A DNA stretch of 64,000 nucleotides from Halobacteriovorax vibrionivorans (GCF_003346865.1 NZ_QDKL01000001.1:620001-684000); one strand, 5' to 3'; numbered from the stretch's first letter, positions 26,538 through 35,815 are shown. Notes: generated by a model not told the origin, from the letters alone. Program-made: numbers and translations.

Positions 26538-27686
26538 ATGCAAGAGATTTACGCTGACTACAATGGCAGTGCTCCAATTTGCAATGAAGTAAAGGAGTAC
26601 ATTATTAACCGCCTAAACAAGGGGCCATTTGCTAACCCAAATGCCACACACCATGTTGGAACACGCGTGAAGGTGGCCATGGAAAATGCACGCTCTGTAT
26701 GTGCAAAGCTTCTCGGTGCTCAAATGAGTCAACTTGTATTTAACTCTGGCTCGACAGAAGGTATCTCAACTGTATTTCAATCTGTACTTTTAAATAATCC
26801 AAAAAAGAAAATAATCATCTCGGGAATCGAGCACTCAGCTGTTACAAACAATGCTCTTTTCTACCAAGAAAATCACGGCCATGAAGTCTATACATTACAA
26901 ACTAAGCCAAATGGAATTGTTGATGTAGAAGATCTCATTAATCATATCGATGAAGACACTGCACTTGTTGCGGTGATGGCAGCAAATAATGAAACTGGTG
27001 TTATTCAACCTTACTTAGACGTTGCAAAAATATGCCAAGAAAAAGGTGTTCCTTTCCTATGTGATACAACTCAATTTGTAGGAAAGACTGAATTTAACTT
27101 TGCTGAATCGGGAATTGACTACGCTGTAGTAGCCGGACATAAAATTGGTGGCATGACAGGCTCAGGCTTAGTTCTTGCTAAAGATCCAGCAACTTTAAAA
27201 CCTCTCATTATTGGTGGAGGACAAGAAAAAGGTCTTCGTGGTGGAACTCAAAACTACCTCGGAAATGAAACTCTTGCCGTTGCCCTAACATATGCAATGA
27301 ATAATCTACCAAAATATGAGGCCATTAATACTAAACGCCAACAATTTGAAGAAAATATTAAAGCTAAGTTTCCACAAATTGTTATCATTGGTGAAGATGC
27401 CCCAAGGCTTTCTTCAACATCATACCTTTCAATGCCAGGAATCCATGGCCAGGCCGTGCAAATGGAGCTTGAATCTGAAGGAATTTATGTAACAACATCA
27501 TCAGCTTGTTCTGACAATAACCCTCAAACTTCTAAAGTTCTTAAGGCCATGGGAGTAACTGACGATATTGGTCGAGGTGTTGTGAGAATTTCTTTAGGGC
27601 TTTGTAATGATCCTGCCCTCTATGATAGAATCGAAAGTGCATTAATAAACGCTTACGAAAAACTATCAAAGATAAAAAGTTATTAA
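26538..27686 (+). CDS. Cysteine desulfurase (NifS/IscS family)
   Basis: 382 residues. PLP enzyme that releases sulfur from cysteine. PLP lysine in VVAGHKIGGMTGSG, catalytic cysteine in TTSSACSDNNPQTSKVL, and GGGQEKGLRGGTQN. The N-terminus reads YADYNGSAP rather than the common YLDNAATTP. Its place after nadA suggests the dedicated role of loading the NadA cluster. Confidence 0.93.
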   Translation: MQEIYADYNGSAPICNEVKEYIINRLNKGPFANPNATHHVGTRVKVAMENARSVCAKLLGAQMSQLVFNSGSTEGISTVFQSVLLNNPKKKIIISGIEHSAVTNNALFYQENHGHEVYTLQTKPNGIVDVEDLINHIDEDTALVAVMAANNETGVIQPYLDVAKICQEKGVPFLCDTTQFVGKTEFNFAESGIDYAVVAGHKIGGMTGSGLVLAKDPATLKPLIIGGGQEKGLRGGTQNYLGNETLAVALTYAMNNLPKYEAINTKRQQFEENIKAKFPQIVIIGEDAPRLSSTSYLSMPGIHGQAVQMELESEGIYVTTSSACSDNNPQTSKVLKAMGVTDDIGRGVVRISLGLCNDPALYDRIESALINAYEKLSKIKSY

Positions 27687-27717
27687 GACAAAAAACCTTT
27701 TCATCATATTTTTAATT

Positions 27718-28746
27718 TTGGGAACTCTCATTTCTTGTAGTGAGAGTTCTCAAAAATATAATTCCTTAAAGCTTACTAAGAAGTTCTCTAAGAACACTAA
27801 AGATTCAATTATTATCGCTTATACTGGTAATTTAAAGTCGCAACTCACACCTCACAAAGACGAGCTAATAAATGGTTCAAAAATAGAATTTGGTGGTGCA
27901 CAGCTGCAGAGAAAATACCTCAGTGCCATAAGAAGTGAACTTGGAAATATTCTATTAATCGATGGTGGGCAGATTCTAGCAGGTCAATCAAAAGAAGATG
28001 GTGACGAAGTTCTTGAGCATATAAATGAATTAGAATACGATGCCGTTCTCTTATCAGATCATGACCTCATTAGCTTAAAGAATCAGAAGAATAAAGAGAT
28101 CAATATCCCATTTGTTAATTCAAATCTCTTATCACTCGATACAAATGAATCCCTTTCAAGCTTTAATAATAAAGAAGTAATCATTAAGGAGATAAATGGT
28201 GTAAAGGTTGGAATCTTTGGACTAACTCCATATAAACCGATACTTAAAGATGAGGATGGTTTAGAGGGAATCCTCTTTGATGATGTCGTTGCAAGAATCC
28301 TTAATATAAAAAGAAAGATCAAAGGTCAGACTGATATAAATATTGCTATCTTACATGCTCATGATGAGTGTAGTGATAAAATCGATTACCGATTTAAAGA
28401 CTGTAAAATTGATCGTAGCTTCATTAAAAAAATCTTAACGCGCCTACCTCCAGATACCATTGATATCGTTTTTAGTGGAAGTAGTATTGAGCCTGTAACA
28501 AAGATCCTAGAGTATCCTGTTATCTCTAACCTTGGGCATGGGGAATTCATTACTCTTTTAAGATACTTTCCAAAAACGAAAGAGATAGAAGCGCAACAAG
28601 TAAGGATTTGCTCTGACTTCTATGATGTAACTAATAGTTGTTATATTTCTCCTGATGACATTAATGCCATTAAAGAAGTGAGAAAAAGTCGTCTAAAACT
28701 TAGGCCAGCTCAGGTACTTAAGACAAAAATCCTACAAACAAACTAG
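27718..28746 (+). CDS. Lipoprotein resembling 5'-nucleotidase/metallophosphatase, degenerate active site
   Basis: 342 residues from a TTG at 27718. The same frame is open back to 27676 and encodes a complete lipoprotein signal (KTKNLFIIFLILGTLISC), so the true start is probably a non-ATG codon such as ATT at 27682, overlapping the nifS stop. The fold follows UshA-like metallophosphatases: IIIAYTGNLKSQL at the D-x-H position, LLIDGGQILAG at the D-x-G-D position, LLSDHDL at the G-N-H-D/E position, and VKVGIFGLTPY. Several metal ligands are changed, so catalysis is doubtful; a binding role is possible. Confidence 0.7.
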   Translation: MGTLISCSESSQKYNSLKLTKKFSKNTKDSIIIAYTGNLKSQLTPHKDELINGSKIEFGGAQLQRKYLSAIRSELGNILLIDGGQILAGQSKEDGDEVLEHINELEYDAVLLSDHDLISLKNQKNKEINIPFVNSNLLSLDTNESLSSFNNKEVIIKEINGVKVGIFGLTPYKPILKDEDGLEGILFDDVVARILNIKRKIKGQTDINIAILHAHDECSDKIDYRFKDCKIDRSFIKKILTRLPPDTIDIVFSGSSIEPVTKILEYPVISNLGHGEFITLLRYFPKTKEIEAQQVRICSDFYDVTNSCYISPDDINAIKEVRKSRLKLRPAQVLKTKILQTN

Positions 28747-29511
28747 AATTCCATCATCATTACAAAATGTTTCAAGGCCAGGCTCACAAAAGCCAGCAGG
28801 AGATCCATTAAAGCAGAGGCTTGGAAGCTTTGTATCTAAAACTTTATAACCACGAGGACAAGCTGGTTGATTTTTTGTACCACACTTATTAACTCCACAG
28901 TACTTACTTCCACCTTGTTTACAATTGAAATCTACGACTTCATAACTTCCACTAGGACACATATCACAAATATTTGCCACTACATCCTTACACTCTATAT
29001 TAACTCCGTGACAGAGTTGGCCATCTTTTAAGACTTTATCCTTTAAGGATTCAAGGCCACCACTAATGAAGACATTATCAAAGTAGGACTTTTTTAACTG
29101 ATTTTGAAAGGCACTAAACTTTCTTGGCATTCGGTAGTTGAATAAATGATAACTTCTTCTTTCACCGCCAAGAAATAGATCGAGGCTGACTTTATCAACA
29201 GCTGATAGTGTGAATTTAAGAGAGGAGATATTCTCTTCAAACTTTATTTTTTCATCAAATTGGCACTTATTTCCACTTTTAGAAACGTAGCGAAGTATCC
29301 CCTCTTTTTTATTAAAAGGAGTTTTATAAAATGCACAAAAGTTATCGAATTCAAAAATCTTAATCCAAGTATTCTTTGGTTGTTCGATATTACCTTTATT
29401 TAAATATTGATTATTAAATTCAATCTTCTTTGCAAGAGACAATCTTTCTTCAAGATCAAACTTTTGTGACCAACATGAAATAAAAAGCAAAATAAATACT
29501 ATATATTTCAC
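28732..29511 (-). CDS. Secreted cysteine-rich protein, unknown function
   Basis: About 259 residues from the GTG at 29511, six bases after GAGGAG; the GTG overlaps the upstream TAG stop. Signal peptide VKYIVFILLFISCWS, possibly a lipoprotein (Cys after FIS). The C-terminal third holds about fourteen cysteines in CDMCPSG, CKQGGSKYCGVNKCG and CEPGLETFC patterns, so it is disulfide-knotted. Coupled to the FGE-like gene; its last bases overlap the convergent nucleotidase-like gene. Confidence 0.7.
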   Translation of the reverse strand: MKYIVFILLFISCWSQKFDLEERLSLAKKIEFNNQYLNKGNIEQPKNTWIKIFEFDNFCAFYKTPFNKKEGILRYVSKSGNKCQFDEKIKFEENISSLKFTLSAVDKVSLDLFLGGERRSYHLFNYRMPRKFSAFQNQLKKSYFDNVFISGGLESLKDKVLKDGQLCHGVNIECKDVVANICDMCPSGSYEVVDFNCKQGGSKYCGVNKCGTKNQPACPRGYKVLDTKLPSLCFNGSPAGFCEPGLETFCNDDGILVCL

Positions 29512-30680
29512 TATAGACTCCTCATGCAACGAAATGCAATTCGATAATCATTAGTTAATTTATCAGCTCTTAGGGGATCAAAGGCTATATTATTTAAACC
29601 ATATCCTTCACCATCCCAATATCCGCGCATACCATTTTGGTGTGCTTTAGAATGCCAGCTAAAATAGAACGAAGAGAGTTTTAAGTTCTCACTTGGGTGG
29701 ATGATATTTCTTAAGTATTCAAAGGGCCCACCAAAGATCTGATAAACACCGGCCCATGAAACATTTCGACTATCTTTTTGTATATAATTTTGATCTAAAC
29801 ACTCACTTGAATAACTTTTTTCACAAAGAGATAATCGTTCTTCTTCCTTGATTTCTTCAACATGAAACTCTTTCATTCGTTGAATCTTATTAAGTAGTGT
29901 TTTTGTATTCTTTCTTGTCCAAGGATAGAGCGGTGCCCTTAAGTACTTAGTTGTATTATCAGTTAAATCTTCTGGATGAATTGAAATTGCATCAAAAACT
30001 CTTGCAGTGAGTAAACTCTTTCCTTGAAAACGGCAATAGGCTTCCATCTCTTCAACTGACAATCCATAAGTATACGAGTAGAGATTCTTATCCTTAATTT
30101 TTTTATAAGCAGACTTTGAGAGCTTATCATTTGCTAAGTTCTTCCAATTCTTTACTTCCCAATTTTGTACATGAAATTTATCCACAAAGAGATTGCGATT
30201 AAAGTTATCCCAAGAAATTGTAACTTCTCTTTTATTGGCCATAAAAGGATAGTAACGTTGTGGCACATAGGTTTCTTGGCAACTATCCACAAAGCTAAGT
30301 TGTAATTCTTCATCATAATCTTGAGCTTTTACAACAAAATCATAGTAACGAAAGCTTGGCATTTGGTGATACGAATAACCTTGAACGAGAGATAATGTCT
30401 TAACTTTTTTATCAAGATAAACATTCACCAGCTTTTTTTCTAATAGGCACTGAAGATACTCAGGAAAACATTGATAATATTGGTCATCTACATAACTAAG
30501 AGTTTTACACTGACCTTCCTTATCAAGACGTGCATTTTCCCACTCAAACTTCAAAGTAGACGCTATTTCTTCGATTTGATCCGGGCTTAAAGTCTTTTTT
30601 GTTTGCAGCTTTGTAAAGCCCCAATACCCGACACCAACACTCAGAATTAATATAGTAGTTAAAATTATTTTTTTAAACAT
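29511..30680 (-). CDS. Membrane-anchored protein with FGE/SUMF1-like C-terminal domain
   Basis: 389 residues. N-terminal membrane anchor FKKIILTTILILSVGVGYWGF; the rest is periplasmic. Residues about 205-389 carry the formylglycine-generating-enzyme fold signature in divergent form: SVEEMEAYCRFQGKSLLTARVFDAI, WAGVYQIFGGPFEYLRN (matching GNVWEW-type segments) and the terminal DYRIAFRCMRS. The copper-binding cysteine pair of true FGE is not evident, so a non-catalytic ligand-binding role is more likely. Coupled with the cysteine-rich downstream protein. Confidence 0.7.
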   Translation of the reverse strand: MFKKIILTTILILSVGVGYWGFTKLQTKKTLSPDQIEEIASTLKFEWENARLDKEGQCKTLSYVDDQYYQCFPEYLQCLLEKKLVNVYLDKKVKTLSLVQGYSYHQMPSFRYYDFVVKAQDYDEELQLSFVDSCQETYVPQRYYPFMANKREVTISWDNFNRNLFVDKFHVQNWEVKNWKNLANDKLSKSAYKKIKDKNLYSYTYGLSVEEMEAYCRFQGKSLLTARVFDAISIHPEDLTDNTTKYLRAPLYPWTRKNTKTLLNKIQRMKEFHVEEIKEEERLSLCEKSYSSECLDQNYIQKDSRNVSWAGVYQIFGGPFEYLRNIIHPSENLKLSSFYFSWHSKAHQNGMRGYWDGEGYGLNNIAFDPLRADKLTNDYRIAFRCMRSL

Positions 30681-30761
30681 TTCTCACTTATGTGTAACAC
30701 CCAATCAATGGTAAAATTATATATAGAATTTCCTTATGTTAAAAGGATTCAAAGGATTATT

Positions 30762-32960
30762 ATGGATTGGATAGATAGCTTAAATAATTTAGAAGTTAAC
30801 GGCAATGAGATCATGTCATTTTTTGAGTATTATGAACTCTTTAAGAAGTCTCCTGAAAAGGAATTGAGGCCAACTTCTGCTTACCTTCAAGACATGGTTA
30901 ATTACTTTGGCCGTGATGATCACAAACATTTAAATGTTTTCTCACATGATGACCAAGATGCTCCAGCAGTATTTGGCCAGTATAAGATTGAGGAAAAGAT
31001 CATTGAGCAACTAAGAAATTTTGCAGAAGAAGGTTTTAATAATAAATTCATTCTTCTTATTGGGCCAAATGGTTCTTCAAAGAGCTCACTTGTTAAACGC
31101 CTTATGAAAGGTGCTGAGGATTATTCAAAAACAGATGAAGGAGCTCTTTATACATTTAGTTGGATCTTTCCAATTAATACAGTCATAAAAGGTAATCTTG
31201 GATTAAACCAAGCGTCGACAACTTCTGATTTAAGCTCTTACGCACAATTAGAAGATAAAGATATCTCAGCTATTTTAACATCTGAATTAAAAGATCACCC
31301 ACTACTACTTATCCCAAAAGAAGTTAGAAAGGATTTAATCCATTCTGCTTTTAATGAGAATCCAGAAAAGCAGGAAGAAATAGAAAAGTCTTACCTTGTA
31401 CGCGGTGATCTCTCAAAAAGAAATCGTATGATTTACGATGCTCTACTTAAGAATTACAAAGGAAAGCATGAAGAAGTCTTAAAACATATTCGAGTTGAGC
31501 GCTACACTATCTCTCGTCGTTATTCGAGAAGTGCTGTAACAATTGAGCCTCAACTACATGTTGATGCAAAGATGCAACAAATCACAATGGATCAGAGACT
31601 TGCATCTCTTCCACCTTCACTTCAGTCATTAAATCTCTTTCAAATGTCTGGTGAAACAATTCATGCCAATCGCGGTATTCTAGAATATTCAGATCTACTT
31701 AAAAGGCCATTGGATACATTTAAGTATCTACTTATGACAATGGAATCCGGATCAATTAATCTCGGTGGTATTTTAACTGAGCTTGATATCTTCTTTATTG
31801 GTACATCAAATGAAGTACATTTAACGGCCTTTAAGCAACACCCTGACTTTAATTCATTTAAAGGACGCTTTACATTTATCCGCGTACCATATCTCTTAGA
31901 CTACAAGAGTGAAATGAAGATCTATCAAAAACAAATCAATAGTATTAAAGATCGTACTCATTTTGAGCCAGGTGCTCTTGATGCCATTGCAAAGTTCGCT
32001 GTTATGACTAGGATTCGCTCTTGTATGACAAAGCACTACGAAGATACGAAGAAACTTTCAGCTATCGTAACAACTCTTAATCCACTTGAGAAGGCCGGAC
32101 TCTACTCTGAAGATAGAATCATCCCTGGCCGATTAGACGTAGAACAAGCACAAATCTTAAAACATAATATTGAGCGTATCGAATCAGAGTTTGAATTCGA
32201 TAATCTCTATGAAGGTAAATTTGGTATCTCACCAAGGGATATTAAAAATATTATTTATCGTCTGGCAGATATGAATAAGGCAATTACTTTTATTCAAGTT
32301 CTGGACTACTTTAAAAGAATTATCAATAAGAAGTCTGAATACGACTTTCTTAATATGTCTGCTCATGGAGATTATCATAATCCACCAAAGTTCATTGAGT
32401 TAATTAATGAAGCGGCCCTTGATGACTTTGATAAGAAGTTAAGAGAGTCATTAGGTCTTGTGGATGATCGCTCTTATGAAGATTACTTAAAGAGATATAT
32501 CGAAAATATCAACGCCATGATTAAAGGTGAAAAGATTAAAAACGTTGTAACTTCTAAGTATGAAGATGCTGATGAGTACTTCATCAAAGAATTCGAAAAT
32601 AATATCAATCTTAAAGAAGATGCAGCTAACTTCCGTTCTCACCTTATTTCTAAACTAGGTGCTTGGTATCTGGATAATAAAGGCGAAGAAGTCGATTATA
32701 CTAAAATCTTCCCAGAAGTTGTAGATCGTCTAAAAGAATCATTTAGAAAAGAGCAAGAGAAGGTAATTCATAAGATTGCTAAGAATCTTGTTTTCTTTGA
32801 AGCAGAGATGTCTGGAAAAGAAGTAAAAGGCCATATCCCATTGAAAGAAGATATCAAAAAAGAAATTAAGGTTGTTATTGATAATCTTCAATCTTCATAT
32901 GGTTATTCACAGAATGGTTCATTTGAGTTAATAAAGTATCTAATTAAAGAACGTTACTAG
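30762..32960 (+). CDS. prkA: PrkA-family serine protein kinase (AAA-like)
   Basis: 732 residues from the ATG at 30762 (AAAGGA upstream). P-loop GPNGSSKSSLVKR, then the PrkA AAA-type domain (GALYTFSWIFP; VRGDLSKRNRMIYDAL; SGETIHANRGILEYSDLLKRPLDTFKYLL) and the PrkA C-terminal domain (GKFGISPRDIKNII). Bacterial PrkA/YeaG is about 640-650 residues; this one is longer, mostly at the N- and C-termini. Its usual partners, a DUF444 protein (YeaH) and SpoVR-like YcgB, are not adjacent. Role: stress and starvation signalling. Confidence 0.92.
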   Translation: MDWIDSLNNLEVNGNEIMSFFEYYELFKKSPEKELRPTSAYLQDMVNYFGRDDHKHLNVFSHDDQDAPAVFGQYKIEEKIIEQLRNFAEEGFNNKFILLIGPNGSSKSSLVKRLMKGAEDYSKTDEGALYTFSWIFPINTVIKGNLGLNQASTTSDLSSYAQLEDKDISAILTSELKDHPLLLIPKEVRKDLIHSAFNENPEKQEEIEKSYLVRGDLSKRNRMIYDALLKNYKGKHEEVLKHIRVERYTISRRYSRSAVTIEPQLHVDAKMQQITMDQRLASLPPSLQSLNLFQMSGETIHANRGILEYSDLLKRPLDTFKYLLMTMESGSINLGGILTELDIFFIGTSNEVHLTAFKQHPDFNSFKGRFTFIRVPYLLDYKSEMKIYQKQINSIKDRTHFEPGALDAIAKFAVMTRIRSCMTKHYEDTKKLSAIVTTLNPLEKAGLYSEDRIIPGRLDVEQAQILKHNIERIESEFEFDNLYEGKFGISPRDIKNIIYRLADMNKAITFIQVLDYFKRIINKKSEYDFLNMSAHGDYHNPPKFIELINEAALDDFDKKLRESLGLVDDRSYEDYLKRYIENINAMIKGEKIKNVVTSKYEDADEYFIKEFENNINLKEDAANFRSHLISKLGAWYLDNKGEEVDYTKIFPEVVDRLKESFRKEQEKVIHKIAKNLVFFEAEMSGKEVKGHIPLKEDIKKEIKVVIDNLQSSYGYSQNGSFELIKYLIKERY

Positions 32961-32981
32961 TACTAATTAACTTAGATAAAC

Positions 32982-34055
32982 ATGGCCATCTTAAATAAGA
33001 AATTCACGACTCAAGTCTATGAGGTGACGTATTACGTTGAAGAAACTCATCAAGGGATGAGGTTGGATCAATTTATGCAGATCTATCTTGAAACGTGGTC
33101 TCGCCAAGAAGTGAAAAAGAGAATCAAGGCCGGTGATGTTCAAATCATTGACCGTCCAGGAAAGCCTAGGCCATCAACGACTCTCCACTATAAAGAAAAA
33201 ATCTTTTTTCGAATCACAAGAACAACTCAAGAAGACGAATATTGGCGTGGTGAACTTATTGAACTCGATGAAAAGCCTGAAATAATTTTTGAAGACAAGG
33301 AGCTTATTGTCATGAATAAGCCTCCATATATGGCCTGTCACCCAACTGGCCGCCATCTCTTTTACTGTGCCACAGTAATGTTTGAAGAAAAGTATGAGAA
33401 AACCATCCACTCAATTCACAGACTTGATCGTGAAACATCAGGTGTAATGATGCTTGGAAAAGATCCTCAGATAGCAAACCTAATGGGTGAAGAGTTCATC
33501 CATGATCGCGTTAAGAAGTGCTACTTCTTTATTGCAAAAGCAAATGAAGATTACAATGGAGCACAAGAATTCTTTTCTGATGAAAGACTTGGAGCTAGTG
33601 AAGAAGGGTTAAAGCGAGTTTATATCGACTCCTTTCCCGTGAACTCTCATGAAGGAAAGCATGCCTATACTGACTTTAAAATTCTTTTTAAAGAAGGTGA
33701 TTATGTACTTGGACTGGCCTTTCCACAAACTGGACGCCAGCATCAAATCCGTGTTCACGCAATGCTTAGAGGCCTGCCACTATTAGGTGATAAGCTTTAT
33801 CTTGGTTCATTTGAAATGTTTCAACGCTTTAAAGATAACTTGGCCACACCAGAAGAATTTGATCAGATGGAGCACAATCGTCACTGCCTCCATGCCATCG
33901 GCCTAAAGCTTCACTACAAGGGTGAAGATCGCATGTATATCTCATCACTTCCAAAGGACTTCATCCCGCTAATTAAAGAGCGTTTTTCAACACCAGTAGA
34001 TGAGATTGAAAAAACTGTTAAAGATAAAGCTAGAGATTATTTTTCAGGTAATTAA
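32982..34055 (+). CDS. RluA-family pseudouridine synthase
   Basis: 357 residues. N-terminal S4-like region (GMRLDQFMQIYLETWSRQEVKKRIKAGDVQI), then the synthase domain with catalytic Asp in IHRLDRETSGVMMLGK and the late PQTGRQHQIRVHAM. Isomerises uridine in rRNA or tRNA; target not assignable. It follows prkA by 21 bases and overlaps the convergent HAD phosphatase by 26 bases. Confidence 0.93.
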   Translation: MAILNKKFTTQVYEVTYYVEETHQGMRLDQFMQIYLETWSRQEVKKRIKAGDVQIIDRPGKPRPSTTLHYKEKIFFRITRTTQEDEYWRGELIELDEKPEIIFEDKELIVMNKPPYMACHPTGRHLFYCATVMFEEKYEKTIHSIHRLDRETSGVMMLGKDPQIANLMGEEFIHDRVKKCYFFIAKANEDYNGAQEFFSDERLGASEEGLKRVYIDSFPVNSHEGKHAYTDFKILFKEGDYVLGLAFPQTGRQHQIRVHAMLRGLPLLGDKLYLGSFEMFQRFKDNLATPEEFDQMEHNRHCLHAIGLKLHYKGEDRMYISSLPKDFIPLIKERFSTPVDEIEKTVKDKARDYFSGN

Positions 34056-34764
34056 GAACACCACTTGGCCCAGCGTTTTCTTTTCCCTTTAAAATAATGT
34101 GTGGTTTTACACTTAAGCGATCCATAACTGAATCAATATTAGAAACACCAATTGAAGTCTTAACCTTATCAAACATTGATTGATCATTTAGACTATCACC
34201 AAAGTAGATCGATTCTTCTTCCATATTTAGATGTGAAAAGAACTTATTAAAGAGAACCTTTGTTGCATTTGCCTTTGATAGGTTTCCACACCAAAAGTTT
34301 AAGTGAACATTAGATGTTGAGTAATTAATCCCCTCTTCATCCATAAGGTGACAAATTTCATTTTTAAATTTCTCATCTTCAAGATCACATAATTCAATCG
34401 CGCGATCAGATACTCGCCCCAAGGAATCACTTGTTAAATTTAAATTAGGATACTTCTCTTTAAGCTTTACACAAAAAGCTTCAAGCTTTGCCAGCTCACT
34501 TTCTGGAACTAAGAATTCATTTTGAATAAGTCCATTCTTATCACGCCAACTAAGAGCTCCTCCGCCTTCTGAGATAACGATAGGAAGTGTTGAAAAGTGA
34601 GTGATTAGAAAATGTGCCCAAGAGATACTTCGGCCTGTTACGATAACAAATGGGATCTTTTTACTCTCAGCAAGATTTAAAATATCAAAAAGCTCACTGC
34701 TCATTTCTGTATGATGAGTTAGTGTACCGTCAAAGTCTGAAAGTATAATCTTTGGAGTTGTCAT
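34030..34764 (-). CDS. HAD-superfamily (Cof/IIB) phosphatase
   Basis: About 244 residues from the ATG at 34764, with GAGG seven bases upstream. Nucleophile motif ILSDFDGTLTHH, second motif VTGRS, IIB cap with SEGGGALSW, and metal motif YFGDSLNDQSMFD. Likely a sugar-phosphate phosphatase (sucrose-phosphatase/phosphomannomutase group). Its start follows directly on the terminator of the upstream barrel protein. Confidence 0.88.
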   Translation of the reverse strand: MTTPKIILSDFDGTLTHHTEMSSELFDILNLAESKKIPFVIVTGRSISWAHFLITHFSTLPIVISEGGGALSWRDKNGLIQNEFLVPESELAKLEAFCVKLKEKYPNLNLTSDSLGRVSDRAIELCDLEDEKFKNEICHLMDEEGINYSTSNVHLNFWCGNLSKANATKVLFNKFFSHLNMEEESIYFGDSLNDQSMFDKVKTSIGVSNIDSVMDRLSVKPHIILKGKENAGPSGVLNYLKNNL

Positions 34765-34780
34765 CGAATGCCTCATGTAA

Positions 34781-34802
34781 AAAAGGCGGCCATTAAGCCG
34801 CC
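34781..34802 (-). terminator. Rho-independent terminator
   Basis: On the minus strand GGCGGC-TTAATG-GCCGCC is followed by six T; the next gene's GAGG ribosome site lies five bases beyond. Confidence 0.85.
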
Positions 34803-34830
34803 CTTTCTTATATAAAATTTTTGTAAGTAA

Positions 34831-35433
34831 TTATAGAGGAAAAGAAACACCAGCTAAGAAAGCTGTAAATGAATCCTTTAGGCCAACTTGAACTTCCATT
34901 GTACCGTTTAGGTGCTTGAAGCCTTCAATTGGTAATTGTCCGTTAATCCCCGTGTTAAGACTCATTGTTGTTTCATATCTCTGAGTATCACCATTTAGTG
35001 ATAGTCCAAGAGGAATTGAAGCATATGGATAAGCTTCTTTACCCCAAAAAGAGAATCCCTTCGTTACTGTTGGAGCAATTGAAAGCTTTGTAACACCTTC
35101 ATCAAACTCAGTAGAACGCTCAATCATCCCTTTTACAGAAACACGAGGTTGTTGCATATAATCTGGATACAGTTCATAGTCCGCACCAACAAATAGTCTT
35201 TGTGAACGATCACCACCAGAAATTCCTAGACCACCATCTACGATTAATTTCTCGTCTAATTTATGAGTGTAGCGAACTTGCATCCCCATTCCACCCTTAT
35301 CTGATGTAATTCCAGTAAGTTCTGTAGCAATTGTCTTTGATCCGCTTAGCATTGGCATTGTCGATTGTCCGATCCCGTAAGCGAAGATTGAAGCTTGTGA
35401 CAGCATCATTAATGATAGAAACGCCTTTTTCAT
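34831..35433 (-). CDS. Putative outer-membrane beta-barrel protein
   Basis: 200 residues with signal peptide KKAFLSLMMLSQASIFAYG. The mature part has about eight alternating hydrophobic strands (MGMQVRYTHKL, LFVGADYELY, VSVKGMIERS, MSLNTGINGQ) and ends in AFLAGVSFPL. Small barrel of unknown role. Monocistronic with own terminator. Confidence 0.75.
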   Translation of the reverse strand: MKKAFLSLMMLSQASIFAYGIGQSTMPMLSGSKTIATELTGITSDKGGMGMQVRYTHKLDEKLIVDGGLGISGGDRSQRLFVGADYELYPDYMQQPRVSVKGMIERSTEFDEGVTKLSIAPTVTKGFSFWGKEAYPYASIPLGLSLNGDTQRYETTMSLNTGINGQLPIEGFKHLNGTMEVQVGLKDSFTAFLAGVSFPL

Positions 35434-35594
35434 ATATTCCTTCCTAGTTTTTAGTAAACTCTTTAATCATTTTAATGCCTTGTCCTAACTATATGCAAGG
35501 AATTCCTAAGACACTTCGCACAATCCTTACACACAAAAGAATTACAGGTTGACTCATAAGGCCTAATCAATTATAAATAATTCCACATTCTTAT

Positions 35595-35671
35595 GGTGAC
35601 CGTAGTTCAGTTGGTAGAGCGCCAGATTGTGATTCTGGTTGTCGTGGGTTCGAGCCCCATCGGTCACCCCA
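35595..35671 (+). tRNA. tRNA-His (GTG anticodon)
   Basis: Cloverleaf folds fully: acceptor GTGACCG/CGGTCAC with the extra 5' G(-1) pairing C73, D-arm GTTCAGTTGGTAGAGC, anticodon stem CCAGA/TCTGG with loop TTGTGAT, T-arm GTGGGTTCGAGCCCCAT, CCA encoded. G(-1) is diagnostic of tRNA-His. It marks the left border of the accessory region. Confidence 0.97.
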
Positions 35672-35672
35672 T

Positions 35673-35709
35673 TAAAAAAAAGCCCCTTCGAAAGAAGGGG
35701 CTTTTTTTT
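35673..35709 (+). terminator. tRNA-His terminator
   Basis: AAAAGCCCCTTC-GAAA-GAAGGGGCTTTT with an A-run before and eight T after. Confidence 0.93.
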
Positions 35710-35740
35710 ATATGTGGAGAATGATTGGGTTTTGTAGCTA

Positions 35741-35815
35741 CGGCAATGTCGTGGGTGGCCCTCACGATGAGGGTCCCCCGCGAGGCCACGATGGCCGCAA
35801 AGCGGGGTCACCAAC
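35741..35815. repeat. GC-rich hairpin element A
   Basis: GC-rich block in AT-rich surroundings. It holds two hairpins with the same apex: CCCTCACGATGAGGG (35759-35773) and GGCCACGATGGCC (35784-35796), the second inside an outer CCCCGC/GCGGGG stem. It also contains TGTCGTGGGT, a 10-base copy of the tRNA-His T-arm. Follows a terminator, like elements B, C and D. Confidence 0.55.

Noticed and set aside
35563..35814. Minus-strand open frame across tRNA-His
   Set aside because: It covers the tRNA, its terminator and a hairpin element; no ribosome site or protein family.
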